Shown piece by piece: positions 1 through 5,901 of a stretch of DNA of 7,596 nucleotides. Numbering within the stretch: position 1 is the stretch's first letter; each line of letters opens with the position of its first letter. Source of the stretch: an uncultured Alcaligenaceae bacterium. Its GTDB lineage: Bacteria; Pseudomonadota; Gammaproteobacteria; Burkholderiales; Burkholderiaceae_B. The DNA is taken from positions 1 through 7,596 of the forward strand of contig CALCPT010000447.1 of assembly GCA_937897265.1 (NCBI GenBank), written 5' to 3'. Below the pieces are notes generated by a model that ran no database searches, was not told the origin of the DNA, and saw nothing but the letters and a program-made list of their open reading frames with translations. The translations under genes and the position numbers were made by a program.

Positions 1-177
1 ACCAGGACCCGACACCTCCATCTTGGCAAAGGCCGACATGTCCTGGAGTGCCACGTTGTTCATCACGTTGCGGCATTCCTCGCCCACGAAGGGGAAGTAG
101 TTGGAACGTCGGAACGACCATTTCTCGACGATGCGTCCATCATCCGTCGGCGGAGCATAATTGTGGTTGGTCAGCAC
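1..177 (-). other. GcvT/dimethylglycine-dehydrogenase-like segment fused in frame to PhnJ
   Basis: Residues from about 95 to 153 of the phnJ frame do not look like PhnJ. Residues 115-122 (SFRRSNYF), GEEC at 126-129 and ALQDMSAFAKMEVSGPG at 137-153 resemble the start of the folate-binding GcvT domain in dimethylglycine and sarcosine dehydrogenases. Those proteins carry a similar FRR(S/T)N(W/Y)F, then VG-E, then a (D/E)(L/M/I)S-(F/Y)-K-(E/N)-(S/T)G pattern. The exact joint is uncertain because residues 95-110 match neither family clearly to me. There is no stop or frameshift at the joint. Codon use is strongly GC-ending throughout. The segment runs off the left edge, so whether PhnJ sequence resumes cannot be seen. 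It may be an assembly chimera or a real gene fusion. Confidence 0.7.
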
Positions 178-459
178 GTCGGCGCCCTGGTCGATCACCT
201 TCAACGTGTCGTCACGCCCGATGATCGCTGCCGTCACCTGGATGCCGCCGGTGCCCCAACCGTAGGGCAGCGGCATCTCGCGAGAACCAAATGGCACTTG
301 GTAACCAGGGATCGCAACTGCTTTTAAAATCGCTCGACGAATCATGCGTTTTGTACGTTCATCGAGATAAGCAAAATTAAAATGCTGATCGACGGCTTGA
401 TTTTCGTGAGATACGGCCGTCTCGAGAACGTCTTCAGAGGTATGAATTGCCTTACGCAT
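1..459 (-). CDS. phnJ: C-P lyase subunit PhnJ, N-terminal part, chimeric and cut by the window edge
   Basis: PhnJ is the radical-SAM subunit of C-P lyase that cleaves the carbon-phosphorus bond of ribose methylphosphonate 5-phosphate. The frame opens with ATG at 459, behind a good ribosome site (AGAGGA, 5 nt away) inside the end of phnI, overlapping that gene by 8 bp. Residues 28-94 match PhnJ closely: FNFAYLDERTKRMIRRAI, AIPGYQVPFGSRE, PYGWGTGGIQ and KVIDQGAD. Gly52 in AIPGYQVP corresponds to the glycyl-radical Gly32 of E. coli. There is an N-terminal extension of about 20 residues relative to E. coli. PhnJ normally continues DTTNAVSIR after QGAD. Here the frame continues VLTNHNYAPP and then sequence of another family (see the separate entry). 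The Fe-S cysteines of PhnJ would lie beyond the window and are not seen. Confidence is high for residues 1-94 and low that the whole frame is a working PhnJ. Confidence 0.85.
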   Translation of the reverse strand, partial: MRKAIHTSEDVLETAVSHENQAVDQHFNFAYLDERTKRMIRRAILKAVAIPGYQVPFGSREMPLPYGWGTGGIQVTAAIIGRDDTLKVIDQGADVLTNHNYAPPTDDGRIVEKWSFRRSNYFPFVGEECRNVMNNVALQDMSAFAKMEVSGPG

Positions 460-1597
460 GCTTATCCTCTAGGTCGTCGGTCGATGTTTGACCTTGAACA
501 GGGGCAGTCCGCATTTTTCTAACGAGTTCAAGCTCTGATTGAAAGTCAACGTAATGTGGCAGCTTCAGGTGTTGCACAAAGCCCGAGGCTTCAAGGCTGT
601 CACTGTGAGAGAGTACAAACTCTGGCATTTGCGCAGGCGATTGCACCAGTTCGCCTAGTTCAGCCGCGCGCAATGCACGATCTACCAAACTCATGGCCAT
701 AGCCTTGCGTTCACTATGGCCAAACGCTAGGCCATAGCCGCGAGTAAATTGAGGTGGCTCGGTCTTGCTGCCGGCAAACTGATTAATCATCTGACATTCG
801 GTAATTTCAATGTCACCGATTGAGATCGCAAAGCCTAGTTCCTCGGGGATTAACTCGACTTCAACCGAGCCCAAACGTATCTCGCCGACAAAGGGATGGC
901 TATTGGCATAACCGCGTTGGGTTGAATAGGCCATCGCCAACAAAAACCCTTCGTCACCGCGTGCTAGGTTTTGCAAGCGCGTACTACGATCAGCCGGAAA
1001 GCGCACGGGTTGACGTGTTAAATCAAAAGGTGCGGGATCACCTTGAGCTGCCTGATGTGTTTCGATTAAGCCTTCGCGATTTAACAGATCAATGACGCGT
1101 GGAGAAATGTGCTCGTGCGTTGTCTCTGCTGTTGCTGTCGACGCGGCTGTGATGGGTTCAGGTGTTGCAGTGGTTTGAGCGTGGTCTCCTGTTGCAAGCA
1201 ACGAAAAATCTAAGAGGCGTTGGGTATAGTCGTAAGTTGGTCCAAGCACTTGTCCGCCTGGTAGATCTTTAAACGTGGCAGAGATTCGACGATCAAGGAT
1301 CATCTTGCCGGTATCGATTGGTTGCGTAGAGCCGAGTCTGGGCAAGGTGGCTCGGTACGCGCGTAACAAGAAGATTGCTTCAACCAAATCGCCACAGGCC
1401 TGCTTAATGGCAAGCGCTGCTAGCTCTGGATCAAACACTGAGCCCTCAGTCATGACTCGATCGACCGCTAGCTTCATCTGTTGGCGAATCTGTGCGATGG
1501 AAAGCTCTGGAACGCTAGGGTCACCACGACGTTGTTGATCAAGTAGTTGATAACTACTTAAAATGGCTTGCTCGCCACCTTTAACGGCTACATACAT
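452..1597 (-). CDS. phnI: C-P lyase core subunit PhnI
   Basis: PhnI acts with PhnG, PhnH and PhnL to displace adenine from ATP and attach the phosphonate to C1 of ribose, the first step of the C-P lyase pathway in the cytoplasm. The 381-residue product follows E. coli PhnI (354 residues) along its whole length. Examples are MYVAVKGGE at the start, LAVDRVMTEG near 43-52, LPGGQVLGPTYDYT near 112-125, RGDEGFLLAMAYSTQRGY, PEELGFA, TRGYGLAFGHSERKAMAM, and HLKLPHYVDF near the end. His343 and His348 of that last motif correspond to the metal-binding histidines of the family. The extra length is mainly a Thr/Ala-rich linker at about 138-163 and a longer tail. It starts 8 nt after phnH, with GGG 6 nt before the ATG, and its stop overlaps the phnJ start, so translation is probably coupled. 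Confidence 0.97.
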   Translation of the reverse strand: MYVAVKGGEQAILSSYQLLDQQRRGDPSVPELSIAQIRQQMKLAVDRVMTEGSVFDPELAALAIKQACGDLVEAIFLLRAYRATLPRLGSTQPIDTGKMILDRRISATFKDLPGGQVLGPTYDYTQRLLDFSLLATGDHAQTTATPEPITAASTATAETTHEHISPRVIDLLNREGLIETHQAAQGDPAPFDLTRQPVRFPADRSTRLQNLARGDEGFLLAMAYSTQRGYANSHPFVGEIRLGSVEVELIPEELGFAISIGDIEITECQMINQFAGSKTEPPQFTRGYGLAFGHSERKAMAMSLVDRALRAAELGELVQSPAQMPEFVLSHSDSLEASGFVQHLKLPHYVDFQSELELVRKMRTAPVQGQTSTDDLEDKHA

Positions 1598-1605
1598 GAG
1601 ATACC

Positions 1606-2238
1606 CTATCCTGAAATATCAATGCGAGTTGTTCTGGGTAGGCCAATCAGACCCGTGTTAGTCGCAAAAAAGAAATCGACACCACGCGGAAAGCAGGAGT
1701 GATTTTGTGTCCATTGACGGACAAAGTCTTCCGCTTGCGCAGACGTTGCGGACAACAGATCAATCGTTGAGTGATGTGCAATGCCGGGGCCCGTTAAGGT
1801 GAGGGATGGCGTTGAAATCGACGAACGGGTTGGCAGTGCGAGATCGATGACGCAGGTGGTGGAGTGGTCTGGATACTCGTCTGTGCCTAAAGCGAAGTTT
1901 TCTAGCAGGGGGAGCTCATCCCAGTTCTTGATCCACGCAAAATCTGCCTCGTGCTGTTGTTGAGTGATTTTGCAATCGGTGTGAAACACAATCCAGGTCG
2001 CAGCGTCGGTGCTAGCTAAACTGGGCGACAGCCAAAGTAATGAACCAGGTTCAAGCAAGGCAAGCAACAAGCCGCTCGAACTGGCCTGAGCCGCCTTAGG
2101 CGCTTCAAACGTCACCTCAAGAGGCACGCTTCTTCCTGGGTAAGACAAAGCCTCCAGGGCCGCTCTAAAAACGCTTTGGCTGCCTAGTGAAATGTCGCTA
2201 AAGCCAGTACCAATCTCGGATAGCTCAAGAGTCGTCAC
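1606..2238 (-). CDS. phnH: C-P lyase core subunit PhnH (GTG start)
   Basis: PhnH is a PLP-transferase-fold subunit, without PLP, of the PhnGHIJ core complex needed to form the ribose-phosphonate intermediate. The 210-residue product (E. coli about 194) shows family landmarks in order: F-A-L-A-SYPGR at 24-36, GTDEYPDHST at 118-127, LTGPGI at 148-153, FPRGVDF at 183-189 and GLPRTTR at 199-205. The start codon is GTG at 2238-2236 within a 4-bp GTGA overlap with the phnG stop. It is preceded by a strong GAGGAG ribosome site 5 nt away, which supports this start. The coupled overlap and the short gap to phnI place it in one transcript with its neighbours. Nothing looks damaged. Confidence 0.95.
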   Translation of the reverse strand: MTTLELSEIGTGFSDISLGSQSVFRAALEALSYPGRSVPLEVTFEAPKAAQASSSGLLLALLEPGSLLWLSPSLASTDAATWIVFHTDCKITQQQHEADFAWIKNWDELPLLENFALGTDEYPDHSTTCVIDLALPTRSSISTPSLTLTGPGIAHHSTIDLLSATSAQAEDFVRQWTQNHSCFPRGVDFFFATNTGLIGLPRTTRIDISG

Positions 2239-2741
2239 GATTGCTCCTCATCATCGGTATCAACGCCACTTTCACGCGCGACAGTAAAAAAGTCGACCTT
2301 GCTGGTGTCGGCTCGTGCTTGACGTGAGGCCTGTTGGGTGGCCAAAAGAGCGCGAATCGGAGCGAGTAATGAGCATTCGATTTCGCTGTGTTCTGTCTCG
2401 TCAAGTAACAAAGCGTCTGCGACAGCGGCTAAGTATGCGTGACGATGCGACCGGCCGACGACATAAGAGATGCCTACGTGGCGGTGTGTCGTTGAATTTG
2501 AAAGACGTAGCGCACAACGCGTCACAGTCATTTCTCCCAAATTGAAACGCTCGCCGTTGCCGCCTGCACGGGCCTCAACCATCATGAGTCCGGTTTCTGG
2601 CTTGCGCAACCAATATGGGGTAGCTTGAAGGTGCGGCTGTAAGACTTGCTCGAGAAGAGTCAACGGCGCGCGTGCTAGCAAGGCAAGCCACTGAGCGCGT
2701 GTAGTTGTTGTAGAAAGACGACTGTCAGATGGTTGCAACAT
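2235..2741 (-). CDS. phnG: C-P lyase core subunit PhnG
   Basis: PhnG is the small subunit that binds PhnI in the C-P lyase core and is part of the nucleosidase/transfer activity on ATP and phosphonate. The 168-residue product (E. coli about 150) carries R-QWLALLARA at 15-25, PETGLMMVEARAGG near 48-61, FNLGEMTVTRCALRL at 66-80 and VG-SYVVGRSHRHAYLAAVADALL at 89-112. All of these are typical of the family. The acidic tail (DTDDEEQS) is longer than usual. It is the first gene of the minus-strand operon phnGHIJ. The ATG at 2741 has only a weak purine-rich leader, with no clear GGAG. No phnF regulator gene lies upstream in this window. Divergent from it is the DUF1045 gene, 113 bp away. Confidence 0.95.
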   Translation of the reverse strand: MLQPSDSRLSTTTTRAQWLALLARAPLTLLEQVLQPHLQATPYWLRKPETGLMMVEARAGGNGERFNLGEMTVTRCALRLSNSTTHRHVGISYVVGRSHRHAYLAAVADALLLDETEHSEIECSLLAPIRALLATQQASRQARADTSKVDFFTVARESGVDTDDEEQS

Positions 2742-2854
2742 TCACTTGTTACTTTCTTGGTACAGGATCGCACCGCGATCGCTGTTTGAGTTTGTCAAGT
2801 GACCTAGCTTAAGCAGTCAATATTTAGTTTTCATGACGAAGATGTAAACGTTTT
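2742..2854. promoter_or_regulatory. Divergent control region between phnG and the DUF1045 gene, with weak Pho half-sites
   Basis: This 113-bp gap must hold the promoters of both transcription units. Reading the plus strand, TTGTCAA (2792-2798) and CAGTCAA (2814-2820) each match the PhoB unit CTGTCAT at 5 of 7 bases. They lie 22 bp apart, that is two 11-bp turns. The unit between them (2803-2809) matches poorly. No good -10 hexamer follows at the expected distance. Two perfect palindromes are also present: GCGATCGC at 2775-2782 and GCTTAAGC at 2807-2814. On the minus strand I find no convincing promoter for phnG. PhoB control of both genes is plausible from context but weakly supported here. 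Confidence 0.35.
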
Positions 2855-3610
2855 ATGACAACAGCTCATGTGACAGTCGCGAGACAGCCTTCCTCACAAC
2901 CCGCACAACGAGCATATCGTTACGCGGTGTACTTTGCCCCCAGCGTTGAGCAACAGTGGTGGGCTCACGCAAGCCAATGGCTTGGGCGCTGCGCAGTCAG
3001 TCAACAGATGAATACACAGCCGCTTGTTACTGGCGTCTCGGTCGAGCGATTCGCAGAGCTCACAGACCATCCAAGGCGTTACGGCTTTCATGCCACGATG
3101 CGAGCACCTTTCGTCTTAGCTAGTCAGTACCAACCCAGTGAATTGATTGATCGTGTCAACGCGTTGTGTCAGGTCGTTAAGCCCTTTGTCTTACCTCGCT
3201 TGCAAGTGACTCTGTTAGATCAATTTCTTGCATTGGTGCCAGAGCGTCACGTTGCGCAGGTGACGCTGCTTGAAGAGCAATGTGTGAAAGAGTTGAACGA
3301 TTACGCTGAACCACTTGGACCTGATGAACTCAGCAGACGTAGACGTGCTGGCTTATCGTCGCAGGAAGACGCTTTGTTATTGCGCTGGGGCTATCCCTAT
3401 GTGCTTGAACGTTTTCGTTTTCATTGTTCACTCACTGGGTCGCTTGCGAAGGCCTCGCACCAAGAGGTGTTGGCTTTGACCCAGGCCGCGCATCAGCATT
3501 TCGATCAATTGCCACCTTGCGTTTTTGACTCTCTCGCAATTTTTGTTGAGCCCACTCGAGGCGCCGATTTTGTAATGCTTCAGCAGTGCCCTTTGATGGG
3601 AGGCGTTTGA
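2855..3610 (+). CDS. DUF1045 phosphonate-metabolism protein, 2H phosphoesterase fold
   Basis: The 251-residue protein belongs to the family seen next to phosphonate catabolism genes (DUF1045, 'putative phosphonate metabolism protein'). It shows the family opening RYAVYFAP at 22-29. It also has the two H-x-(S/T) motifs of the 2H phosphoesterase superfamily: RRYGFHATM around H79-T81 and RFRFHCSLTG around H190-S192. These pairs form the active site in cyclic-phosphodiesterase relatives. A role as a cyclic phosphodiesterase acting on phosphoribose intermediates, comparable to PhnP, is an inference; the family has no firm reaction that I know of. It is transcribed away from phnGHIJ. The ATG at 2855 has no clear ribosome site; GAAG lies about 14 nt upstream. 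An in-frame stop at 2834-2836 bars an upstream extension. Confidence 0.88.
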   Translation: MTTAHVTVARQPSSQPAQRAYRYAVYFAPSVEQQWWAHASQWLGRCAVSQQMNTQPLVTGVSVERFAELTDHPRRYGFHATMRAPFVLASQYQPSELIDRVNALCQVVKPFVLPRLQVTLLDQFLALVPERHVAQVTLLEEQCVKELNDYAEPLGPDELSRRRRAGLSSQEDALLLRWGYPYVLERFRFHCSLTGSLAKASHQEVLALTQAAHQHFDQLPPCVFDSLAIFVEPTRGADFVMLQQCPLMGGV

Positions 3611-3641
3611 AACACCCGGTCGGTTTATGGATGCAGGTGGG

Positions 3642-3697
3642 GTGTCATCATCTTGTCATTCAGTCGCCATCAAATTGTCAAACGAGCGAAGCATAAT
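3642..3697 (+). promoter_or_regulatory. Double Pho box and -10 of the plcP-like gene
   Basis: Four PhoB-type units sit in perfect 11-bp register. They are GTGTCAT (3642-3648, 6/7 to CTGTCAT), TTGTCAT (3653-3659, 6/7), TCGCCAT (3664-3670, 4/7) and TTGTCAA (3675-3681, 5/7). The first pair, GTGTCATCATCTTGTCAT, is close to a canonical Pho box. Ten bases after the last unit comes CATAAT (3692-3697), a 5/6 match to TATAAT at the distance normal for PhoB-activated promoters, where the box replaces the -35. Transcription should start at about 3703-3706, on or just before the ATG. This strongly suggests induction of the downstream gene by phosphate limitation. Confidence 0.85.
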
Positions 3698-3705
3698 TTC
3701 AAGCC

Positions 3706-4521
3706 ATGAAACCAGATGAATATGATGTACCAGAGCAACGGCCACAACGTCATCGCGCGATATGGATTTCGGATATTCACCTCGGCACGCCAGGCTGCAA
3801 AGCAGAATATCTCCTTGATTTTCTAAAATGGAACGAGTCTGATCAACTGTATCTAGTTGGGGACATCATCGATGGTTGGCAACTAAAAAAAGGCTGGTAC
3901 TGGCGCCAAAGCCATAACGATGTGGTGCAGAAGATTTTGCGTAAAGCCCGAAAAGGCACTCATGTGACCTACATCGCCGGCAATCATGATGAAGTGATCC
4001 GGCAGTTTTTGGGAATGGCATTCGGTGATATCAAGATTGTTGACGAAGCGACCCATCAATTGCTAGATGGCAGGCGCATTTGGGTCACTCACGGCGATTT
4101 ATTTGACGGCATCATTCAGCACGCTAAATGGTTAGCCTATTTGGGCGACAGCATGTACACGGTGATTCTGAAACTGAACAATTGGTTTAATCACTTTCGG
4201 CACAAGTTTGGTTTGTCGTATTGGTCGTTGTCCCAATATCTCAAGCACAAAGTTAAAAATGCCGTGTCATTCATCACAAAGTTCGAAAATATTGTGACAG
4301 ACGAAGCGCGGCGACGTGGCTATGATGGTGTCTTGTGTGGTCATATTCACAAAGCCGAAATTCGCGATATTGATGGTATTTTGTACTGTAACGACGGCGA
4401 CTGGGTTGAAAGTCTTTCTGCAATCGTCGAAACGTCAGATGGCGTGCTCAAGGTAGTGCATTGGCCTTATCGAACCAGTGAGACTCTTGACGAGCAAGAG
4501 AATCTCGCTGTGTCCGCTTAG
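3706..4521 (+). CDS. plcP: PlcP-like metallophosphoesterase (phospholipase C of phosphate starvation)
   Basis: This 271-residue calcineurin-type metallophosphoesterase is of the kind often labelled UDP-2,3-diacylglucosamine hydrolase (LpxH-like). All metal-binding motifs are present: SDIHLG (D23, H25), GDIIDGW (D53), GNHDE (N93, H94), THGD (H129) and GHIH (H213, H215). NDGDWVES follows at 229-236, typical of this subgroup. Three things favour PlcP over LpxH. The length is longer than LpxH. A strong double Pho box lies upstream. The gene converges on a diacylglycerol glycosyltransferase gene. PlcP removes the head group of phospholipids when phosphate is scarce, giving diacylglycerol for glycolipid synthesis. 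There is no signal peptide, so it acts in the cytoplasm or at the inner membrane face. The ATG lacks a ribosome site and may be leaderless. An in-frame stop just upstream (3694-3696) and the lack of other in-frame ATGs near the start fix this start. Confidence 0.85.
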   Translation: MKPDEYDVPEQRPQRHRAIWISDIHLGTPGCKAEYLLDFLKWNESDQLYLVGDIIDGWQLKKGWYWRQSHNDVVQKILRKARKGTHVTYIAGNHDEVIRQFLGMAFGDIKIVDEATHQLLDGRRIWVTHGDLFDGIIQHAKWLAYLGDSMYTVILKLNNWFNHFRHKFGLSYWSLSQYLKHKVKNAVSFITKFENIVTDEARRRGYDGVLCGHIHKAEIRDIDGILYCNDGDWVESLSAIVETSDGVLKVVHWPYRTSETLDEQENLAVSA

Positions 4522-4544
4522 CAAGGGTATCCCAAGCACTCGCT

Positions 4545-4629
4545 AGATCTAACCGGCTAGGTGTCAAACGACTGTGCAAAAAGTGAATTTTGCCAGGTCT
4601 GAGCGGCTGGGTGATAAACGACTGTACGA
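4545..4629 (+). repeat. Two imperfect 35-bp direct repeats between convergent genes
   Basis: Copy one at 4545-4579 and copy two at 4595-4629 share 27 of 35 bases by hand alignment, with a 50-bp period. The best conserved core is CGGCT-GGTG--AAACGACTGT. Copy one contains GTGTCAA-ACGA-CTGTGCA (4561-4578), which has the 11-bp spacing of a Pho box but weak unit matches. Copy two is more degenerate. They lie in the 130-bp gap between the plcP-like gene and the glycosyltransferase gene, where no promoter is expected. Function is unknown. They could be a decayed regulatory duplication or a transcription-end element. Confidence 0.6.
4576..4593. terminator. Weak AT-rich hairpin between convergent genes, possible terminator
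   Basis: GCAAAA (4576-4581) pairs with TTTTGC (4588-4593) around a 6-nt loop. It lies between the 3' ends of the plcP-like and glycosyltransferase genes, where a bidirectional terminator is expected. The stem is short and AT-rich, and no long T tract follows outside the stem on either strand, so the call is weak. Confidence 0.25.
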
Positions 4630-4651
4630 ACCTCAAAGTCTAGCTGGAGTG

Positions 4652-5803
4652 TTATCGAAGCTCGACCGCAGCGCGTTCGGAGTCAGCACGTGACATCAAT
4701 TGAGCGAGGATATCTGTCACTTCAAACACCGCGCGATTTTCAATACGCGATACTGTGTCCTTATATGAGGGCAAGTTCTCTAGCAAAGCGAGTACGCCTT
4801 TACGGATCGCTCGTAGCGAGGGGATGACCAGCCCCACCCCTTGCTCGCGCACCCAGTTCGTGTTGTAACGTTCTTGCGGCATGGTCCAGGCGTTGCCAAA
4901 GGTGATCACAGGTAAACCCATGTGAACAGCTTCACTTAAACTGCTCGGGCCCGGCTTGCCGATAAAGAAATCACCTAACTGCATGTAATGGCTAATTTTC
5001 TGCGTAAAGCCGATCACCACATGCCGCGCACTCGGTTTGAGTGCAGAGATTTTTTTGTTCAGCGTTGCATTCATCCCGCAAAGGAAAATGAGCTGAATAT
5101 CGGGTAGCGCTTTCGCAATCCGAAGCATGTCGGTCGAGCCATGACCCCCGAACATCACAATGCCGGTTGGTGTTTCTGGGTCAAGTCCGAGCTCAAGACA
5201 CTCTGTCTCACGATCAATCTCTGCCTGTTCATAGAAGGCCGGCCGCAAGATCATCCCAGACGTTAGCGAGATCTGCTGGTCTGTATAACCCGCCATACGT
5301 GCTTGTTCAGCCGCGTGGGATGTGCCACAAACAAGGTGTTGCGCTTGATTGGGCTCTATCCAGAAATGCGGTGGATAATCCGCCATGTCGGTGAGTACTG
5401 TCACAAATGGCACCGTTGGCAAAGCGTTCGTGACGCTCTCGTAGAGTGCTTTATTAAAATTTGGAACGAGCGACACAACGTGATCTGGTTTGGTGTCGAG
5501 CCAATGCTGCTCAAGTTTACGAACCATTGCGTTGTGACCCATCTTGATCATCGCTTGAAACAGCTTGAGCTCAGTCGACAGTCCAAGGGTAAGCCCATGA
5601 CGCAATCTAAAGTTGTATAAGTCCTCTGGTGCGCAGCGCATGACCTTGTTAAAACTTGCTTTCGGGTCTAGCACTTCAAAGAGATTCACCAAGCGCACGT
5701 TCCATGGCCGCCGCTCAAATTCAATGGCCTGCTGCAGCGCAAGTGCTGTCGCACGATGACCGCCGCCCGCGTTGAAGTAGATGAAGTCAATAGTTTTATT
5801 CAT
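4652..5803 (-). CDS. GT28/MGDG-synthase-like diacylglycerol glycosyltransferase (Agt role)
   Basis: The 383-residue protein has the two-domain plan of MGDG synthase and MurG relatives. The N-terminal acceptor domain opens with FIYFNAGGGHRATALAL (GGGH at 13-16) and carries VTVLTDMADYPPHFW at 134-148. The C-terminal nucleotide-sugar domain has MFGGHGS at 217-223, GKPGPSSLSEAVHMGLPVI from 282 (E291) and MPQERYN near 308-314. It should move a sugar from a UDP-sugar to diacylglycerol on the inner membrane face, giving monoglycosyl lipid. Beside a PlcP-like enzyme and under its own Pho box, the likely job is making replacement glycolipids during phosphate starvation. Whether it adds glucose, galactose or glucuronate, and whether it adds more than one, cannot be told from sequence. 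It converges with plcP rather than sharing a transcript. The ATG at 5803 has no well-placed ribosome site. Confidence 0.85.
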   Translation of the reverse strand: MNKTIDFIYFNAGGGHRATALALQQAIEFERRPWNVRLVNLFEVLDPKASFNKVMRCAPEDLYNFRLRHGLTLGLSTELKLFQAMIKMGHNAMVRKLEQHWLDTKPDHVVSLVPNFNKALYESVTNALPTVPFVTVLTDMADYPPHFWIEPNQAQHLVCGTSHAAEQARMAGYTDQQISLTSGMILRPAFYEQAEIDRETECLELGLDPETPTGIVMFGGHGSTDMLRIAKALPDIQLIFLCGMNATLNKKISALKPSARHVVIGFTQKISHYMQLGDFFIGKPGPSSLSEAVHMGLPVITFGNAWTMPQERYNTNWVREQGVGLVIPSLRAIRKGVLALLENLPSYKDTVSRIENRAVFEVTDILAQLMSRADSERAAVELR

Positions 5804-5811
5804 TGAAAGGT

Positions 5812-5845
5812 ATCTTCATCCTTTCTTGTGACAAGGTCATGACAC
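5812..5845 (-). promoter_or_regulatory. Pho box and -10 of the glycosyltransferase gene
   Basis: On the minus strand GTGTCAT (5845-5839, 6/7 to CTGTCAT), a 4-bp GACC spacer and TTGTCAC (5834-5828, 5/7) form a Pho box with the standard 11-bp period. Ten bases further on is GAAGAT (5817-5812), a modest -10 that keeps A2, A5 and T6 of TATAAT. The box ends 24 bp before the ATG, exactly as in front of the plcP-like gene. Transcription is predicted to start at or within a couple of bases of the ATG. Confidence 0.75.
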
Positions 5846-5850
5846 TGATA

Positions 5851-5869
5851 GGCGGCATGACGTGCCGCC
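5851..5869. other. GC-rich perfect hairpin between the small ORF and the glycosyltransferase promoter
   Basis: GGCGGCA (5851-5857) and TGCCGCC (5863-5869) form a 7-bp perfect stem with a TGACG loop. It lies 32 bp past the stop of the 86-residue gene and 5 bp upstream of the glycosyltransferase Pho box. No T tract follows on either strand, so it is not a standard intrinsic terminator. It could separate the two units, stabilise the upstream transcript or bind a regulator. Confidence 0.5.
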
Positions 5870-5901
5870 AACCATTTAGCCAAGAGTTCTAGTACCACGT
5901 T

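Noticed and set aside
820..1538. Plus-strand open frames inside phnI
   Set aside because: phnI on the minus strand matches its family along its full length, so these are antisense shadows.
3706..4521. LpxH (UDP-2,3-diacylglucosamine hydrolase) as the function of the metallophosphoesterase
   Set aside because: The motifs allow it, but the Pho box, the glycosyltransferase partner and the longer protein favour a PlcP role. LpxH is a housekeeping gene not expected under PhoB.
4448..4636. 62-residue minus-strand frame across the end of the plcP-like gene and the repeats
   Set aside because: It overlaps the 3' end of plcP antisense. Its composition follows the direct repeats and no family is recognisable.
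5303..5620. 105-residue open frame on the plus strand
   Set aside because: It lies wholly inside the well-supported glycosyltransferase gene on the other strand, shows no recognisable domain and has no good ribosome site.
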